Part shown: in pieces, positions 25,091 through 34,167 of the stretch | Position numbering within the stretch: position 1 is the first letter of the stretch | How the letters are laid out: every line of letters begins with the position of its first letter | Assembly (NCBI GenBank): GCA_934271255.1 | Contig: CAKQQS010000004.1 | Span: 1-64,000 of the forward strand | Length of the DNA stretch: 64,000 bases | Source of the DNA: an uncultured Clostridia bacterium | Lineage (GTDB): Bacteria; Bacillota; Clostridia; Christensenellales; Borkfalkiaceae | Direction of reading: 5' to 3' | Position numbers and translations under genes: made by a program | The notes under the pieces: generated by a model | The model's database searches: none | What the model was told of the DNA's origin: nothing | The model's input: only the letters and a program-made list of their open reading frames with translations

Positions 25091-28000
25091 TCAACCGAAA
25101 ACAAGTTCGCCGTTTACTATCTTGAAGTATCCGCTCCAACCGAGCGCGGAATCTAATTTCAACGCCGAAATCATATCGAAAGCGGAGTCGAACGCTACGG
25201 AGTCCGTAACCGTTCCGTCTATGTTATAGCACGTTATAGGAATATCGCAACCCGAAACGTTGGCGTAACAGCGTTCTATCTTACCGCCGTTTTGATTATA
25301 CCAGGCAACCGCCGCGACAGCCGAATATTTGCTCCCTTCCGCGTCTTTGCCGACTATAACCCCGTCCGCCGCGCTAACGTCTACGATACAGTTTCTTATC
25401 GTGCCGCCCGAGTTTTGTCTTGTTATCGCGCCGCCTTTCTGATAGTCGTTTTGTATCGTTTCTATTATTTTTACTTTCGAGTAAACGTTTTCGATAACGC
25501 CGCTGTTCACGTCGACTATCGCTATTCTGTCGTTAGGCGAATCTTTCATCGAATAGTCGAACGAAATGTTTTTAATCGTCCCTTTGTTTTCTGCGAACAA
25601 GTACGCGTTCCAGCCGTTGGCTTCCCCGCCCGCAACGAAGTCGAGCGTAAAGTTTTTAAGGCTGTGTCCTTTTCCGTCGAGAGTGCCTTTCAGCGTGATT
25701 TTTCCCGCAAGTCCTTTACCGCCGAAATAGACGTCTTCGGCAAGAACGTAATACGAGTCTTCGTCGCCCGTGAACAAGCCTATAAACTCGCCCGCGTCCG
25801 CATTCCTTATCGCTTTGGTAACGAAACTTACGTTCAACGCTTTGTACGTTTTGTCGGCGTAACTTATTTTAATCGTATATTCGCCGTAATTCAAAGACCC
25901 CTTTTTGACGGTAAGCACGCCTTCGTTAACCGAAACGGGCGTAACTTTTTTGTCGTTAAACGTTACCGTCATGCCCGAAAGGGTAACGTCTTCGGGAACG
26001 GGTATCGTAATCGCGCCGTCTTTTTCTTCAACGTAGTCTATGTTAAGATACGTCGTCGGAATAAGACTTATTTCTTCGCCCGAGAAGAAAAGGGAATATT
26101 CGTTCGCCGTCCAGTATTTGTTCCAACCGTCGTCCGACGAAAAATCGTAGACGGCGAGTATTTCCGCCATGTCCGTAACTCCGCGCCAGTTCTTTAACGT
26201 AACTCCGCCCGTGTACGCTTCCGAGTAGCATTTACCCGCGCCGTAAGCGGAAGAGTCGTTAAGCCCGTTCCATTTTTCGCCGAGCGTGTAGCAGTCGATA
26301 ATAGAACCGCCGTAACTGAACGCGACGTATGCGCTGAGTCTGTTTCTTAAATTGTGTTCGCTCGGGTACGTCGGCGCGACCGTTACGCAGTTTTTGATAA
26401 CTCCGTAGTTTTTGCCGACTACCAACGAGCCGTACCACGCGCTGCCTTTGACGTGCGCCGTTACGAACACGTTGTTTATTTCGCCGTTGTTGCTATGAAT
26501 CAAATCGGAAAAAGTGTTTTGACCGTTTTCGACGCTCGTCGTCGTTTCGTAGCGAACAGCGAGGTTTTTGATAACCCCTCCGTTCGTCGCTATATACGAT
26601 ACGTACGTTTGAGAACTGTCGCCAAGGTCTTTCCACCAACCCGTTGCGGGTTTGTCTAACGTTATTCCTTTAAGCGTTCTTCCCCTGCCGTCGAGCGTGC
26701 CGTAAACCTTTATCGGCTCCATAGTCTTGCTCGACCACTCGACGTCGACGTCTTCGCCCAAAACGTAATAACTGCCCGCGGGTATTTCGCCGCCGCTTTT
26801 TAAAACGGAATGATTGTCCGCCGTGAGTATCGCCGTAGCGTAAACCCCGTCTTTTACCGAACAAATCCATTTATCGTCCTGCAAAACTATTTCCGTTTCG
26901 CCTTTTTCAACGGTCGGGCGGGACAAAACTATCTTTCCGCCGTCCTTTTTTTGAACCGTTTGGGCGTTTCCGCCGACGATTACGGACAAGTTGTCCGTCG
27001 CCGCGCAATTAGCGGGTAAACCCGTTTCGAGAGTAGCAGTTTCCTTGCCGTCCGTTACCGAGTCGAACAAAATGCCTTCGTCCGCGACGTAAACGGATTT
27101 TTCCGCCGTAACGTTAAACGAATAGGAATAACTTTCCCCGTTATATTTAAAGTCGCATTTTATTTTAGTCGCGCCTGCTCCGACGGACGACGCTATCGCG
27201 CTTTTTCTCCCGTCTTGGTCTTCCGTTGCCGCAACCGTAACTATTTCGTCGTTTTCGGTCGTCCATACCACGTTCTGAACAAACTCCGTTACGTCGCTCA
27301 AATCGAAATACGCTTTTACGCCGAGATACGCGCTGACGTTATACCCGAGCGACGAGTCGGCTACGAGTTGCAGCGTAACGTTTTCTTCCGTCGGCTCGAC
27401 TATCATTCTTCCGTGTACTTTGACGGTTATCGTTTTTACGACGGCGTATCCGCAATAATTTGCCGTAACCGTCAACGCGGTAACGCCTTCTTTCACGCCC
27501 GTAACGACTCCGCCGTTTACCGTCGCAATCCCTTCGTTTTCTACGTCGTAAGAGATTTTCGCTTCGACTTCTTCGCCGTTAAACTTTACGGCGGTGTCTA
27601 TTTTGTAAGTCTTGCCGACGAACGTTTCGATATTTTCGTTTCCGCGAACGAACTTAGGGTACCCGTCCGGCAAAACTACCGTTATAACGCAGTCCGCCTT
27701 TTTGCCCCCGCAAGTCGCCGTTACCGTAGTCTTTCCCGCGTTTACGCCGAAAACCGTTCCGTTTTCGTCGACGGTTGCGACGGTTTCGTCCGAAGACGAC
27801 CATACGAACTTGCCTTTACCGACGGAAAGGTCGGCGGAAAGCCTTTCGCCTTTGCCTTTTTCCACGGTGAGTTCCGTCGCGCTTAAAATTACCGTTCGGT
27901 TGTCTTTTACAACGCTTTCTTTTTTACCGCAACTTATCGCTAAAGCCGACAAGGAGAGTATTGCCAAACAAGACAAAATAGAAATAAATAATTTTTTCAT
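25091..28000 (-). CDS. Large lipoprotein with Big2 domains and beta-helix (GLUG-like) domains
   Basis: The 969-aa protein has a lipobox ending at C24 (LAISCGK). Residues 38-190 contain two bacterial Ig-like (Big2) domains (WSSSDETVATVDENGTVFGVNAGKTTVTAT). Later regions (about 395-630 and 720-960) repeat the beta-helix domain seen in the next lipoprotein (GSYYVLGEDVDVEW, LDGRGRTLKGITLD; DSYYVLAEDVYFGG, LDGKGHSLKNFTLD). It is probably a surface-anchored glycan- or matrix-binding protein; no catalytic motif is seen. AAGGGG precedes the ATG. It sits 14 nt downstream of the DUF4838 lipoprotein gene. Confidence 0.87.
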   Translation of the reverse strand: MKKLFISILSCLAILSLSALAISCGKKESVVKDNRTVILSATELTVEKGKGERLSADLSVGKGKFVWSSSDETVATVDENGTVFGVNAGKTTVTATCGGKKADCVITVVLPDGYPKFVRGNENIETFVGKTYKIDTAVKFNGEEVEAKISYDVENEGIATVNGGVVTGVKEGVTALTVTANYCGYAVVKTITVKVHGRMIVEPTEENVTLQLVADSSLGYNVSAYLGVKAYFDLSDVTEFVQNVVWTTENDEIVTVAATEDQDGRKSAIASSVGAGATKIKCDFKYNGESYSYSFNVTAEKSVYVADEGILFDSVTDGKETATLETGLPANCAATDNLSVIVGGNAQTVQKKDGGKIVLSRPTVEKGETEIVLQDDKWICSVKDGVYATAILTADNHSVLKSGGEIPAGSYYVLGEDVDVEWSSKTMEPIKVYGTLDGRGRTLKGITLDKPATGWWKDLGDSSQTYVSYIATNGGVIKNLAVRYETTTSVENGQNTFSDLIHSNNGEINNVFVTAHVKGSAWYGSLVVGKNYGVIKNCVTVAPTYPSEHNLRNRLSAYVAFSYGGSIIDCYTLGEKWNGLNDSSAYGAGKCYSEAYTGGVTLKNWRGVTDMAEILAVYDFSSDDGWNKYWTANEYSLFFSGEEISLIPTTYLNIDYVEEKDGAITIPVPEDVTLSGMTVTFNDKKVTPVSVNEGVLTVKKGSLNYGEYTIKISYADKTYKALNVSFVTKAIRNADAGEFIGLFTGDEDSYYVLAEDVYFGGKGLAGKITLKGTLDGKGHSLKNFTLDFVAGGEANGWNAYLFAENKGTIKNISFDYSMKDSPNDRIAIVDVNSGVIENVYSKVKIIETIQNDYQKGGAITRQNSGGTIRNCIVDVSAADGVIVGKDAEGSKYSAVAAVAWYNQNGGKIERCYANVSGCDIPITCYNIDGTVTDSVAFDSAFDMISALKLDSALGWSGYFKIVNGELVFG

Positions 28001-28013
28001 CTTATTTTCCCCC

Positions 28014-29963
28014 TTACAGATAGTTGCCTATTTTAAGCGCTTCGCGTAACGGCCACAAGTTAGCCGTAGCGTCCGCTTGTTCTTTAACGTGGTTAAACCC
28101 GAGTTTCGCTACGTCGTTATACAGTTTGAGTTTGAACGCCACGTTGTAGTCGTAAGAGTCCTGCAAATAAAGAACGCCGTAGATATACCTTACGAACACC
28201 CCGTCTACCATAATATTCCTTTCGAGTTTATTCGTCGAGTTGTCCGCGCAAACGTCTGCGACTTCCCCGTCCGCGCCGAGGCTTTCGAGCGCGTTGTCGA
28301 GATAAGCAAGCCAGCGTTTGACCGTTCCGCGTTTCCAGTATTCTTCCAAAAGCATCGTCTGAGAATAAATGCTTTGGTTCCAGGCGGGCGTTTCGCCGTG
28401 GTCTTCGCCGTTATACAGCGAAAGCGCGCGGTATTCGTCGTAAATCCTTTTCATCCACACGCCGCCTTTTCCGTAAGCGTGGGCAAAATAATCGTTCGTG
28501 AGTTCGTCGACGTCGAGCGTCGGATCGACCATAAGTTTAGATAACAAGTACAGTTTAAGCGAGTTGAATCCCGATACGTTGTGCGCCGAGTTCGCCAACT
28601 GATAAAGATAAAGTCCGATATTGTAGTTCGATAAAAGTTTCATATCTTCCGCCATTGCGTTGAAGGTATCGAACGGCAACAAATAATCGTTAAAGTTCGT
28701 GCCGTAGTCCCATACCCAGAACTCGTCGAACACGGCGTTCATCTTTTCGAGCATGTTTAACGCCGCGGCGTTTTCGGGAGCCGACCACGCGAGCGAATGA
28801 GTTTTCATCGTCATACACGCCCACATCGCCGTAACGTTTTCAAGCCCGCCCAAGTTAGCGTTTTTAACGTATTTGCCCTCTTTTACGTCGACGGGTACGT
28901 CTTCCGTGTCGAGATACAGCAACGTTACGATTTTTACGTTTCTGTCGTCCCCTTTCGCCGCAAGTTTTTCGGTTATCTTTTTGCCGATTTTGTCGCACGT
29001 AACGAGCATAGCCCCGCTCGTCGCCCCGTAAGTCGCTTTCGCCGTTTCGCAAGCCGAACAGGTACACCAACTCTTTTTAACGTCCATCATCGAAAAAACG
29101 GCGTACGTTTTGGTTAAGTTTTCTTCTTTCAAAAGTTCTTTGACGAAATAGTCGGCGACGACGTTTACCATAGCGTCGAGTTTGTCTTTGTCCCCGTGAG
29201 CGGTATAACACAGTTGTTGTCCGCTCGTCGCAAACCATTCCGAGTGTTTTTCCCCGTACGTTTCGGGGTTTACAATATTTAACGAATTGTGGTGGTTGGA
29301 TACCGTTATATGGTAATCTTCCATAAGCCCCAGCCGTTTGGACGCTATCGTGCTGCCGTAAAGGTTCATTCCCGAATAGTCGGCGCGCATGGGTATCGAC
29401 GCGGTTACCGTCTTGTCCGCTTTGAAATAGTTAAGGTCTTTAACGTCCTTCGCTATTTCGTACACGCCGTCCTGATAAAACTCGTAGCCGAACATATAGT
29501 TAAGCAGTTTATACGCCCCGTAAAGAACGGCCGACGGACTTCCGCCGATAACGAACAGTTTTCCGTCTTTGCCCGCTACCCGATACGTCCCTTTGCCGAG
29601 TTCTTCCCCCGTCGAAGCAAGGGCAAGCCTTGCGTAAGACGTAGAGCCGAAAGAAATTATCTTCTTTTCCTTGCCCGTCGTGTCTTTGTCCTGCATTACG
29701 GGCAGAGTCAACCCCGTCGCTTCTTTGAAAAACGTCGTAAACTCGCTCGCCGCCGTCTTTACGTCCGACGACGGAGCGTTTTCCGTTACGATAACGTAAT
29801 CCGTTTTTCCGCGCCGTACGATATATTCGTCTTTTACGACTTCGACGTCTTTGCTTATCGTTTTGCTACCGTCGTCGACGAGTATTTCCTTTTTGCCGCA
29901 ACTAACCCCTACGGCTGCGAAACAGAGAATAATCAGACAAAAAATCGCTATTATCTTTTTCAT
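28014..29963 (-). CDS. DUF4838 lipoprotein
   Basis: The 649-aa protein has a lipobox ending at C22 (VGVSCGK), an alpha/beta N-terminal domain like those that precede glycosidase barrels (VIVTENAPSSDVKTAASEF), and the DUF4838 core with its CTCSAC motif (KKSWCTCSACETAKATYG). Two cysteine pairs in this motif suggest metal binding or disulfides. The family occurs in glycan-use loci, but a substrate is not established. Its ATG overlaps the stop of the upstream Ig-like gene (TGATG). It is a paralogue of the frame at 20241-22082. Confidence 0.88.
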   Translation of the reverse strand: MKKIIAIFCLIILCFAAVGVSCGKKEILVDDGSKTISKDVEVVKDEYIVRRGKTDYVIVTENAPSSDVKTAASEFTTFFKEATGLTLPVMQDKDTTGKEKKIISFGSTSYARLALASTGEELGKGTYRVAGKDGKLFVIGGSPSAVLYGAYKLLNYMFGYEFYQDGVYEIAKDVKDLNYFKADKTVTASIPMRADYSGMNLYGSTIASKRLGLMEDYHITVSNHHNSLNIVNPETYGEKHSEWFATSGQQLCYTAHGDKDKLDAMVNVVADYFVKELLKEENLTKTYAVFSMMDVKKSWCTCSACETAKATYGATSGAMLVTCDKIGKKITEKLAAKGDDRNVKIVTLLYLDTEDVPVDVKEGKYVKNANLGGLENVTAMWACMTMKTHSLAWSAPENAAALNMLEKMNAVFDEFWVWDYGTNFNDYLLPFDTFNAMAEDMKLLSNYNIGLYLYQLANSAHNVSGFNSLKLYLLSKLMVDPTLDVDELTNDYFAHAYGKGGVWMKRIYDEYRALSLYNGEDHGETPAWNQSIYSQTMLLEEYWKRGTVKRWLAYLDNALESLGADGEVADVCADNSTNKLERNIMVDGVFVRYIYGVLYLQDSYDYNVAFKLKLYNDVAKLGFNHVKEQADATANLWPLREALKIGNYL

Positions 29964-32290
29964 CAGACCACCTCCGTATAATAATAGTATTCGGCGATAT
30001 TGCCTTCTTCGTCGCTAGCGGTTATCAGTATTTTATACGTTCCTTTCTTGTCGAACGTATATCCGTTTTCGGCAGGTATTTGCCCTTTGCCGTCGGGATC
30101 GAACACGACGACGAAAATATTTACTTTCATTCCTTGCGGGTGAGTCGCCGTCGTTTCGGGTAAAATCAACTTGTCCCCGCGTTTAGCGACGGTCTGAGCA
30201 ACTTCGCCCACCGTAAGCGAAGGAGATTCCCCGCCGATTGCCGTAACGTACATTACTTCGGACGCTTCGTTTTTGGACAAGTCCTTGGAAGTGTACTGTA
30301 TACGAATATTCATTCTTTCTTTAACTTTGATTTTATATGCTCTTGCCGCGGTCGCCCCGTTAAGAACAACCCCGTCTTCCGATTTCAGATATTCGCCCGT
30401 AGCGTGATTTTTAACGCTCACTTTCGCAGGACGGTAGCCGTCTATCACGTCCAGCCCGTACGCGGGGAAGAGTTCTATTTCTTCGCCGACGAACGTTTCG
30501 GGTAAATACGATCCTTTTCTTATAAGTTGCGGTAAGTTTGCGTCTTTTGATATTTTATTCAGACGTTGCCCGTTTATTCTCGAAATAACGAGTTGAGCGT
30601 TGTTCGACGTCGTTGAAAAAATGAGAAACGCTTCTTCCGACGAAAAGCCTTTAAACCCTTTAAGATTTATTTTCGTTTCGTTGCCGTCCCCGACGCCGCC
30701 GTTGGTTACGGTAATCGTTTTAGTTGCTTCCGCATACGAAAAAGTTATTTCGCCCGCCGCGCCGTTTACCGCGTTTACTTTGCCGACAGACGAGTCGACG
30801 TTGTTCGTTACGGTCAGCCCCGTTCCGTTTATCGCTATTTTTACGCTTAATTTATTGTCCTTGTCTTTCTCGTCGACAAGACGTATTTCAAAAGACCTGC
30901 CCACGCCTACCTTAGACGCGTCTAATATAGTCGTAAACCTGCTTACGTACACTTTGTTGACAAACCCGACGTCTTTGTTTCTGTGTTTCGCAAAATCCAT
31001 AACGACGCCCGTTTCGCCTACCGTAAGCGCGCCGCTTTTAACGACGAACAACGCAGAAGTGTCTATGCCGTCGTCCGTAACGAGTTTTTTAACGGGTACG
31101 GTTACGCTCTTTTCGAGTTCCCCTTTCGTCCACCTGACCGTAAGCGTCGAAGCGGTTTCGTCGGTTATCGTGAAAAAGTCGTCCGATACGCTTTCCGTTT
31201 TTCCGTTGTCGTACGTTAACGTAACGTCGCTCTTTTCGTATTTCACGCCCGATTCGTCGTAAGATTTAACAAAAACTTCGGGAAGTTTATAAGTTCTGTC
31301 CGCTAAAAAAGCGGGTTCTAACGAAAAACCTTCCGCCGCTTTGTCGAAAGCGGGAGCGGGCGACGATATCGCGGCGACGCTCGTTGTCGTTACGGTGCGC
31401 GAATAGTCGCATAACGTCCATTCGAGGCTTATATCCCCCGTCCTTTCAAAAACATAGGTTACGTTTTGTTCGCTTGCGTATTCCCCGTCGTAAATTATTT
31501 CTTCGCCGTCGGAATATTTCGCTTTGACGGTTAAAGTCCTTTTGCCCGTACGGTCGTCCGAAGACACCGCCGCGCCGAACGAAAGAGTTTCCCCCGCAAC
31601 GCCCGTGATTTCTGCGGGAGTTACGGCGAGTTCTTTTGCGTCGTCGACGGCTTTTACCGTCAATACGGTTTCCGTTTTCTCGCCGTTGAAGTTTTCCGCG
31701 AAATATCTTATTTCGTACGTTCCTTTTCTTTCGGGAACAAACTTACCGTTTGCCGTTTCGATTTTAAGCCCCGATTTTTCGCCGTACAAAAAGTAAACAT
31801 CCGCCACTACGTCCACCCGCGTTTTGCCTACGGTCGCGGTCGCCGTAAATATTTCGTACGGTTTACCGACTTCCGCCATAGGCAGCGAAGACGGAGCGTA
31901 CCCCTTGCAATCGACGGCGATTTTTGCCGAAACGTTTTCCCCGTCGACTTTTATTTCAGTTTGTTTAACGTAAGTTTTTCCGTTGACGGTAGCGGTGTAA
32001 ATTATCATATATCTACCGCTAAGAGTAAGGAAAAACCCTTGTTTTCGGGTGAGTTCCCCGTCGGGAAGTTTAACCGAAACGTCCGCTTGCGCGCTGTTGC
32101 CGTTTACCGTTATCGTCCCCGTAGGTACGTCAAACCACTCGTTCAACGAATATTTTTCTTTAAGTTGCGTTTGAACGGTCAGTTCCGCCGCCTGCGCTTT
32201 CTTCGTCAACCCGATACCGACGACAACGCCGACCATAGCGACTAAAACCGCAACCGTTAACGAAACAATCGTTATCCTTAACTTTTTCAT
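29963..32290 (-). CDS. Secreted or membrane-anchored multidomain Ig-like protein
   Basis: The 775-aa protein begins with a basic start and a hydrophobic segment (residues 4-30), ending in AQA, so it is either cleaved or anchored. There is no lipobox. The rest is a string of beta-rich, Ig-like modules (GRYMIIYTATVNGKTYVKQTEIKV; GTYEIRYFAENFNGEKTETVLTV; a C-terminal GTYKILITASDEEGNIAEYYYYTEV), with a possible lectin-like beta-sandwich near residues 420-610. I see no catalytic motif. It follows the sugar permease by 12 nt and has an AAAGGAG ribosome-binding site. Confidence 0.8.
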   Translation of the reverse strand: MKKLRITIVSLTVAVLVAMVGVVVGIGLTKKAQAAELTVQTQLKEKYSLNEWFDVPTGTITVNGNSAQADVSVKLPDGELTRKQGFFLTLSGRYMIIYTATVNGKTYVKQTEIKVDGENVSAKIAVDCKGYAPSSLPMAEVGKPYEIFTATATVGKTRVDVVADVYFLYGEKSGLKIETANGKFVPERKGTYEIRYFAENFNGEKTETVLTVKAVDDAKELAVTPAEITGVAGETLSFGAAVSSDDRTGKRTLTVKAKYSDGEEIIYDGEYASEQNVTYVFERTGDISLEWTLCDYSRTVTTTSVAAISSPAPAFDKAAEGFSLEPAFLADRTYKLPEVFVKSYDESGVKYEKSDVTLTYDNGKTESVSDDFFTITDETASTLTVRWTKGELEKSVTVPVKKLVTDDGIDTSALFVVKSGALTVGETGVVMDFAKHRNKDVGFVNKVYVSRFTTILDASKVGVGRSFEIRLVDEKDKDNKLSVKIAINGTGLTVTNNVDSSVGKVNAVNGAAGEITFSYAEATKTITVTNGGVGDGNETKINLKGFKGFSSEEAFLIFSTTSNNAQLVISRINGQRLNKISKDANLPQLIRKGSYLPETFVGEEIELFPAYGLDVIDGYRPAKVSVKNHATGEYLKSEDGVVLNGATAARAYKIKVKERMNIRIQYTSKDLSKNEASEVMYVTAIGGESPSLTVGEVAQTVAKRGDKLILPETTATHPQGMKVNIFVVVFDPDGKGQIPAENGYTFDKKGTYKILITASDEEGNIAEYYYYTEVV

Positions 32291-32302
32291 TCTTTCTCCT
32301 TT

Positions 32303-33223
32303 TTACTCTTTAAGTCCCCCTAAGGACAGGTTTCCCATCAACTTTTTGTTAAAGAACAGGAAAATTATAAATATCGGCACGACCAGAACCATCGTCCCCG
32401 CGACTTTGACGGGTACGGTACTTACTCCGCTGATAGTAGATTCGTTAAACCTGAACAACCAGTAAGCAATCGTCGGGTACTCGTCGCCCAAATACAATAA
32501 AGGCGTTTGGAAATCGTTCCAAAAAGTAATAAACTGAATGAGCATTACCGTGCCGAAAAGTATTTTTACGAGCGGTAAATATATTCTGAAACATACCGCG
32601 AAGTTGCCCGCGCCGTCTATTTTCGCCGCTTCCGCATACCCGTCGGGCATACTTGCGAACGCGCCTAAAAAGACGAGATAGTACATACTTAAAAAGTGCA
32701 TTTTAAGTATCCACATACCCCATATCGTCTGGTACATTCCCAACGACTGAACGAGTTTGAGTTCCGCGGGGTAGTTGCCTACGACGGGAAGTATAAGGCA
32801 AACGAGCACTACGGACGTATAAACGTTAAGCCATTTGTACTTTTTGCCGAATCTTGCTATGACGTACGCTACCGCGCAAGGAGTCGCCGTCGTAAAGAAC
32901 GCGCACCCTACCGTGTATAAAAGCGTGTATTCTATTATGCCGAAAGCGTCTATTTTATAGTCGCCGTTTATACGATAAAAATTGTCGAATACCTTTTTAT
33001 AATTATCGAAAGTTATCTTTTTGGGAAATCCCGCGACGTTGCCCAGCCCGAAATCGCCGTAAAAATCTTTTACGCTCGTCAAGAGTCCCCATACCGTCAG
33101 CCACAACAGCAACGCTACGTATAAAACGAGTACGATGAACGTAACGACGAAAGCCGCGTCGCCCGCCGTGAACTTTCCTTTTCTTCTCGCCTTGAAAACG
33201 GGGCGGTTAAAAACTTTTTTCAT
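32303..33223 (-). CDS. ABC sugar permease, MalG/MsmG type
   Basis: The 306-aa protein has six predicted membrane segments and the EAA loop (YAEAAKIDGAGNFAVCFRIYLPL) that contacts the ATPase. This places it among carbohydrate-uptake type 1 inner-membrane subunits of the MalG side. It pairs with the permease just upstream. No ATPase gene is in the cluster; a shared MsmK/MsmX-type ATPase encoded elsewhere is the usual solution in Bacillota. Confidence 0.92.
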   Translation of the reverse strand: MKKVFNRPVFKARRKGKFTAGDAAFVVTFIVLVLYVALLLWLTVWGLLTSVKDFYGDFGLGNVAGFPKKITFDNYKKVFDNFYRINGDYKIDAFGIIEYTLLYTVGCAFFTTATPCAVAYVIARFGKKYKWLNVYTSVVLVCLILPVVGNYPAELKLVQSLGMYQTIWGMWILKMHFLSMYYLVFLGAFASMPDGYAEAAKIDGAGNFAVCFRIYLPLVKILFGTVMLIQFITFWNDFQTPLLYLGDEYPTIAYWLFRFNESTISGVSTVPVKVAGTMVLVVPIFIIFLFFNKKLMGNLSLGGLKE

Positions 33224-33237
33224 CTATCCTGCCCCCT

Positions 33238-34152
33238 TTAAGCGATTTTTTCCTGCCACATAGTCATAAGTTTGTTTATAATAAGCGTTACGGGTATAAG
33301 CAACGCGCTTAAAAACAAACCGAACGTCGCGACGTAAGCGTAATTTTGTCTGCCGCCGCGTTCCGCGATGAGTTTGTAAAAATAATATCCTATCGTTTCG
33401 TATTTTTGCGCCGCGCCCAACCCTTCGAAATAAAACAAGTTGAACTGGTTAGAGAAAAGCCCCGCTATTCCGCAAATAAAGAACGTTTTTATAGTCGGGA
33501 ATATTGTCGGAACGACTATTTTCAAAAGTTGAGTCAGGTTGCCCGCGCCGTCTATTTCGGACGCTTCCATAACGGAAGACGAAATGCCGGACATCGCGCC
33601 TAAATAAAGCAATAGCGTTCCGCCCGCGCTGAACAATACGTAAGCGAGCATATACGCCGCGTATTGCGTTTTCGCGTTCGAGTAAAATCCGTACTGAATC
33701 TGCGCGCCGAACAGTTTGTGCGTCGCGTCGGGTATAGCGTAGTCCGCAAAGTAGCGGTACAAAAGACAAAGCGTCAATAAAGACAACAAACTCGGTAAAT
33801 ACAAAAGCACTTTAAACGTTCTGAATAAAGGGAACTTTTTGTAAACGTAATACGCGAAACATATCGCTACGGGAATAGATATAATAAGCCCTGTCAAATA
33901 TACTATAAACGAGTTTTTCAACGCAAAATGCACTTCCGTCGACGACGCAAGGTCGGAAAACACCCTTTTAAAGTTTAATACTCCGTTGGATACGTATTTG
34001 CCGTTTTCGTACCGCTGAAAAGCGAGAGCGAAAGAGTTTACGTTCGTTCCGATATAAAATATAAAGAATTGCAAAGTCGGTAAAATAAGCATCGCGACTA
34101 TAAACGCCAAGTCGTTTTTGTTTATTTTGCGCTTTATTTTAGCCTTTGTCAT
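33238..34152 (-). CDS. ABC sugar permease, MalF/MsmF type
   Basis: The 304-aa protein has six membrane segments and an EAA-type loop (VMEASEIDGAGNLTQLLKIVVPTI). It forms a heterodimeric channel with the downstream permease. Only a weak ribosome-binding site (AAGG) is seen, so translation may be coupled to the solute-binding gene 15 nt upstream. Confidence 0.92.
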   Translation of the reverse strand: MTKAKIKRKINKNDLAFIVAMLILPTLQFFIFYIGTNVNSFALAFQRYENGKYVSNGVLNFKRVFSDLASSTEVHFALKNSFIVYLTGLIISIPVAICFAYYVYKKFPLFRTFKVLLYLPSLLSLLTLCLLYRYFADYAIPDATHKLFGAQIQYGFYSNAKTQYAAYMLAYVLFSAGGTLLLYLGAMSGISSSVMEASEIDGAGNLTQLLKIVVPTIFPTIKTFFICGIAGLFSNQFNLFYFEGLGAAQKYETIGYYFYKLIAERGGRQNYAYVATFGLFLSALLIPVTLIINKLMTMWQEKIA

Positions 34153-34167
34153 ACCTTAACCCCGAAA